From contig JAYPYV010000008.1 in the NCBI GenBank assembly GCA_038136035.1, positions 1 to 64,000 on the forward strand: DNA of 64,000 nt, written 5' to 3'. Made by a program: the position numbers and the translations under genes. A model generated the notes under the pieces. That model ran no database searches, was not told the origin of the DNA, and saw only the letters and a program-made list of their open reading frames with translations. Origin of the DNA: UBA9926 sp023261215. GTDB lineage: Bacteria; Pseudomonadota; Gammaproteobacteria; Pseudomonadales; Azotimanducaceae. Shown piece after piece: positions 60,977 to 64,000 of this stretch; the stretch's first letter is position 1; each line of letters begins with the position of its first letter.

Positions 60977-63900
60977 TTAGGCCGTGCGATTCACCCAGAG
61001 CTTCGACGCAAGCCAAGCTTTCGCGCTCAAAGTGCGACGTTTCAGGCCATCGAGCAGGACATAGATCACAGGCAGCACGACTAACGTCGTGATGGTGGAC
61101 ACGGCGAGCCCACCGATAATGGCTCTCGCCATGGGCGCGTAACTCGGGCCCATCCCCCCGACCCGGGCTTCTCCAAGCGCAAGCGGCAACATGCCCGCGA
61201 TGGTGGTGCACGTGGTCATAAAAATCGGTCTCAGCCGATGCTGGACGCTGTTCGTGATCGCGTCTTGTCGGGACATCCCCTCCTCACGCAGCTGAATAAT
61301 GCGACTCAGCAACACGATGCCATTGTTGACCACAATGCCGGCGAGCAAGAGCATCCCCGTGAGCGTCATCGAGGTCAGCGGCGTTTGCCAGACCCAAAGC
61401 GTCCAAAAGACACCCACCACGCTGAAGGCGATCGCCATAACAATCGAGATGGGGTGCAGCAGGGACTCAAAGAGCGCCGCGAGCAGCATATAAATCAACA
61501 AAATGGCAAAGATGGTGTTGATCACCATCTCTTGAAACGTCTCCATGTCCTGCTCGAAACCCTTTCCCATGCTCCAGCGATAACCCGGCGGCAAGACAAA
61601 AGACTCCATCGTGGCTTCGACGGCAAGTTTGGCGTCTTCCGGCGTCATGCCATCGAGATCGAACTCAACCTGAAGCTGAGTCTCTCGATTCTCTCGTCGA
61701 ATCACCCGCAGTGATGAGTGACGTTCAAGGTCGGCCACGGTCTTTAATAAGACGGCTTCGCCACCCACCATCGCGACTGGGAGATTCTGCAGCGCATTCA
61801 AGTCGTACTCTTTTCGGCCATCAAGACCCAACCAAAGATCGAATTCCCTTTGCGCGGTGACGAAGCCTCGGTTCAGTTGCGTACCGAAGGCAGCATTGAC
61901 GGCCTGCCCGACCTGCGCAGCCGTGAGCCCGTAGGTGGCTAACCGCTCTGGCAGCACTCGGATCAAGACCTCCTCCCGGCTTGACTCAGCGTTACTCCTC
62001 ACGTTAACGAGACCCTCCGTCTGCTCCAACACCTCGATAAGGGCTTCTGCCTTCTGGATAAGCACATCGGTGGATCGGCCAATCAACCGCACCGATAGGG
62101 GGTTACTGCCGCCACCAAAGCCTCGATGACGGCCACCAAAACGCGGCCTGATCTCTGGCACCTGAGGGAGACTCTGTTCAATTTCTCGTTCGATGAGCTT
62201 CGGCGACTTTTTGCTGTCTTCTCTCAGGACAATCGTCGTTCGACCTCGGTCCAAGTTATAGCTGCTGAAAATGGACTCAATTTCAAACGCATCGGCATTC
62301 TGAAGCAGATAGCTCTCGATCTGATCGATATAGCCTTCAATGTATTCGATATCCATCGAACCCCTGACATAGTAGCCGAGCTCCAATCTCGGTGACTCCG
62401 CATCAGGATTCATATTGACCTCGAGCTTCTTGTAAACCCACAGGCTGCTGGCGAACGCGGCCATAGACATCAATAGAACGATCCACTTATAGCGCAAGGC
62501 CCAACGTGTCACACGCAACGATACTGCGCCCAGACGCTGCCAACTTTGACTGTCGCGTGTTTTTGACACCGGCAACCGGGCCACCACGGTCGGCACCAGT
62601 GTCTGAGCAATGAGTAGTGATGCGAGCAAAGACACGACTAAAGGAATCGCGAGGTTTTGCTGGATGATGGCCACCTGCTGGATATCCGTCATGAAGCTCG
62701 GTACGAAGACGATCACTGTGGTCAGAGTCCCGGCAGTGATCGCAAGTCCCACATCACGAATCCCGAGCGACGCCGCTTCATAGCCGTTTGGAGTCTGGAT
62801 GCGCCGGTAATCAATCGCCTCACTTGAGACCACGCTGTTATCCACCAACAGACCGATGGCCAGCATCAGGCCGACCAAAGAGAGAATGTTGAGACTCATA
62901 TCCGAAAAGAACATCACCCCAAGCGTGACGCAGAGCGACAGCGGCACGGTTGCCGCGATCAGCAAACTCCGGCGCCAACTCCTTAAAAACAAAAACAGCG
63001 TGGCAAGCGACAAGAGTGCGCCAAGTGAGCCACTCACGGCCAAATCAGTGAGCGCCGTGATCACCACGTTGGCCGCACTGTCCATGGGCGTAAAGACCAT
63101 CTCAGCGTAATCCTTAGACTGCTGCACGGAGGCAATCTCCGCCTCGACGCGACCCGCCACATCCACGAGATTGGCTTCCGGTTTCTTAAACACCGACAGC
63201 CCCAACGAGGCTTCACCGTTCACCCGTCGACGTTCTGTACGCTCCTCAGGCACATAACGCACTTCGGCGAAATCCCTCAGCTTCAGTCCGCCTCGCCCAA
63301 AACTGAGTTGCTCGATGTCTTCGAGCGACTGATATTGCCCCATGGGTCGCACGCGCATCGTTTGCAGTGCGCTATCGACTTCACCGCCAGACAAAAAGAA
63401 GTTTTCTGCTTGCAGACGACTTCGGACATCAACAACTTGAAGACCCAAACTTTCGAGACGGGCTCGATCAAGCGCCACCTCCAAATAGTTCTGTTCGATA
63501 CCGAATATCTCGACTGAATTCACCCCCGGCAGTCGCTCAAGTCGCATCTTCAAGCCTTGATCGAGAAGGGTATAGGCGCCCCACTCATCCAACGTGGGCG
63601 CCGTGATCATCATGCTGAGGATGGGAGAATCATTCGGGTCCCGCTGATGAAGATCGATGTAGCGAACGGCATCCGGCAATCGATGCCTGACATTATCGAT
63701 CAGCTCTTTTGCCTCGTTGCCTTTACCGGCAATGTCCCTCGAATTGTCGAGAAGCAAGCTGATCCAAAGGAAATTCTGATAACTGCTACTGTTAATTTCA
63801 TCAATGCCTTCCAGCAGCAACAACACTTCTTCAATCGGGCGTGCTAGGTTTTCTTCCACCTCCTGCGGCGTCGCGTTGGGGTATGCGATTCGGATGCCTA

Positions 63901-64000
63901 CGAAAGGAATTTCGATTTCCGGAAATTGTTCGAGCGGGAGCCGGACACCTGCAAACATGCCCATTATCGCCAGACCTAAAAACATCATGACCACGGTGAC
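60977..64000 (-). CDS. RND efflux transporter, HAE1/AcrB-like, N-terminus off the right edge
   Basis: Inner-membrane proton-driven exporter. About 1007 residues are visible to the window edge; the first 15-20 residues lie beyond it. The first helix (VMMFLGLAIMGMFAGV) is followed by LEQFPEIEIPFVGIRIAYP and the porter domain. Helix 4 carries AIGLLVDNSVVSSEAIDYRR, where AcrB has two Asp; here Asp is followed by Asn. The pair of Gly-rich helices ending IFMTTCTTIAGMLPLALGEA and GLAVSTITTLVVLPVIYVLL are typical. The C-terminal tail is short. A membrane-fusion partner and outer-membrane channel would be expected upstream, beyond the edge. Exported substrate is unknown; drug, solvent or lipid efflux is typical. 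Confidence 0.95.
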   Translation of the reverse strand, partial: VTVVMMFLGLAIMGMFAGVRLPLEQFPEIEIPFVGIRIAYPNATPQEVEENLARPIEEVLLLLEGIDEINSSSYQNFLWISLLLDNSRDIAGKGNEAKELIDNVRHRLPDAVRYIDLHQRDPNDSPILSMMITAPTLDEWGAYTLLDQGLKMRLERLPGVNSVEIFGIEQNYLEVALDRARLESLGLQVVDVRSRLQAENFFLSGGEVDSALQTMRVRPMGQYQSLEDIEQLSFGRGGLKLRDFAEVRYVPEERTERRRVNGEASLGLSVFKKPEANLVDVAGRVEAEIASVQQSKDYAEMVFTPMDSAANVVITALTDLAVSGSLGALLSLATLFLFLRSWRRSLLIAATVPLSLCVTLGVMFFSDMSLNILSLVGLMLAIGLLVDNSVVSSEAIDYRRIQTPNGYEAASLGIRDVGLAITAGTLTTVIVFVPSFMTDIQQVAIIQQNLAIPLVVSLLASLLIAQTLVPTVVARLPVSKTRDSQSWQRLGAVSLRVTRWALRYKWIVLLMSMAAFASSLWVYKKLEVNMNPDAESPRLELGYYVRGSMDIEYIEGYIDQIESYLLQNADAFEIESIFSSYNLDRGRTTIVLREDSKKSPKLIEREIEQSLPQVPEIRPRFGGRHRGFGGGSNPLSVRLIGRSTDVLIQKAEALIEVLEQTEGLVNVRSNAESSREEVLIRVLPERLATYGLTAAQVGQAVNAAFGTQLNRGFVTAQREFDLWLGLDGRKEYDLNALQNLPVAMVGGEAVLLKTVADLERHSSLRVIRRENRETQLQVEFDLDGMTPEDAKLAVEATMESFVLPPGYRWSMGKGFEQDMETFQEMVINTIFAILLIYMLLAALFESLLHPISIVMAIAFSVVGVFWTLWVWQTPLTSMTLTGMLLLAGIVVNNGIVLLSRIIQLREEGMSRQDAITNSVQHRLRPIFMTTCTTIAGMLPLALGEARVGGMGPSYAPMARAIIGGLAVSTITTLVVLPVIYVLLDGLKRRTLSAKAWLASKLWVNRTA

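Overview
The window looks like part of a metagenome-assembled or draft scaffold from a moderately GC-rich, probably aquatic gammaproteobacterium. Evidence for the group is MotA/MotB, an EptA lipid A phosphoethanolamine transferase, an HAE1-type RND pump, a YcfD/RoxA-like ribosomal oxygenase and strong Shine-Dalgarno sequences. Genus cannot be read from this sequence. Three 100-N scaffold gaps (1756-1855, 41573-41672, 55096-55195) interrupt two acyl-CoA dehydrogenases, one Baeyer-Villiger monooxygenase and an 11-bp tandem repeat. No tRNA, rRNA, CRISPR array, transposase or phage gene was seen.

Layout. 1-13.2 kb: a truncated exported protein, a broken acyl-CoA dehydrogenase, a Baeyer-Villiger monooxygenase, a nitroreductase, a DadA-like oxidase, a RoxA-like oxygenase, a CYP153-type P450, an SDR, an alpha/beta hydrolase with a Cys nucleophile, a MaoC-like protein and a nitroreductase/GST pair. 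13.5-16.3 kb: flagellar motAB and an NTF2-like protein. 16.7-23.8 kb: a deazaflavin-type oxidoreductase, an enoyl-CoA hydratase, then Fe-alcohol dehydrogenase, Zn-alcohol dehydrogenase and amidase facing a second CYP153. 23.9-31.1 kb: a penicillin-acylase-family enzyme, an LLM oxidoreductase, the eptA-PAP2 pair, and VOC and GNAT proteins. 31.1-35.3 kb: a NIPSNAP/Gfo-Idh-MocA/phytanoyl-CoA dioxygenase operon, divergent from an uncharacterised three-gene proton-channel-like operon. 35.3-41.6 kb: a PQQ quinohaemoprotein alcohol dehydrogenase, a class III CoA-transferase, an exported DEDDh-exonuclease-like protein and a second broken acyl-CoA dehydrogenase. 41.8-49.6 kb: an exported 5'-nucleotidase-like protein, a second Baeyer-Villiger monooxygenase, a soluble protein coupled to an ion transporter, and a membrane-anchored glutamate-synthase-like protein. 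49.6-64 kb: an LLM oxidoreductase, a formyltransferase-like protein, a serine hydrolase, an ACAD10/11-type kinase, an esterase, the tandem repeat, an M20 amidohydrolase, an AAA ATPase, a flavin monooxygenase, an SDR and an RND pump running off the right edge.

How the genes may work together (inference). Most genes fit oxidative breakdown of hydrophobic aliphatic or alicyclic compounds. CYP153 hydroxylases would make primary alcohols; Zn-, Fe- and PQQ-dependent dehydrogenases would oxidise them; Baeyer-Villiger enzymes would turn ketones into esters or lactones, which the hydrolases could open; and the CoA-transferase, acyl-CoA dehydrogenases, enoyl-CoA hydratase and hydroxyacyl kinase would feed the acids into beta-oxidation. 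P450 redox partners, PQQ synthesis and F420 synthesis genes are absent here and must lie elsewhere if these enzymes work as proposed.

The best candidate for an undescribed system is the operon at 33540-35322: a MotA/TolQ/ExbB-like channel subunit, a small protein whose transmembrane helix starts with a MotB-like aspartate but whose outer domain is not OmpA-like, and a two-helix membrane protein with an acidic tail. The first gene lacks any ATG, GTG or TTG start compatible with its N-terminal helix.
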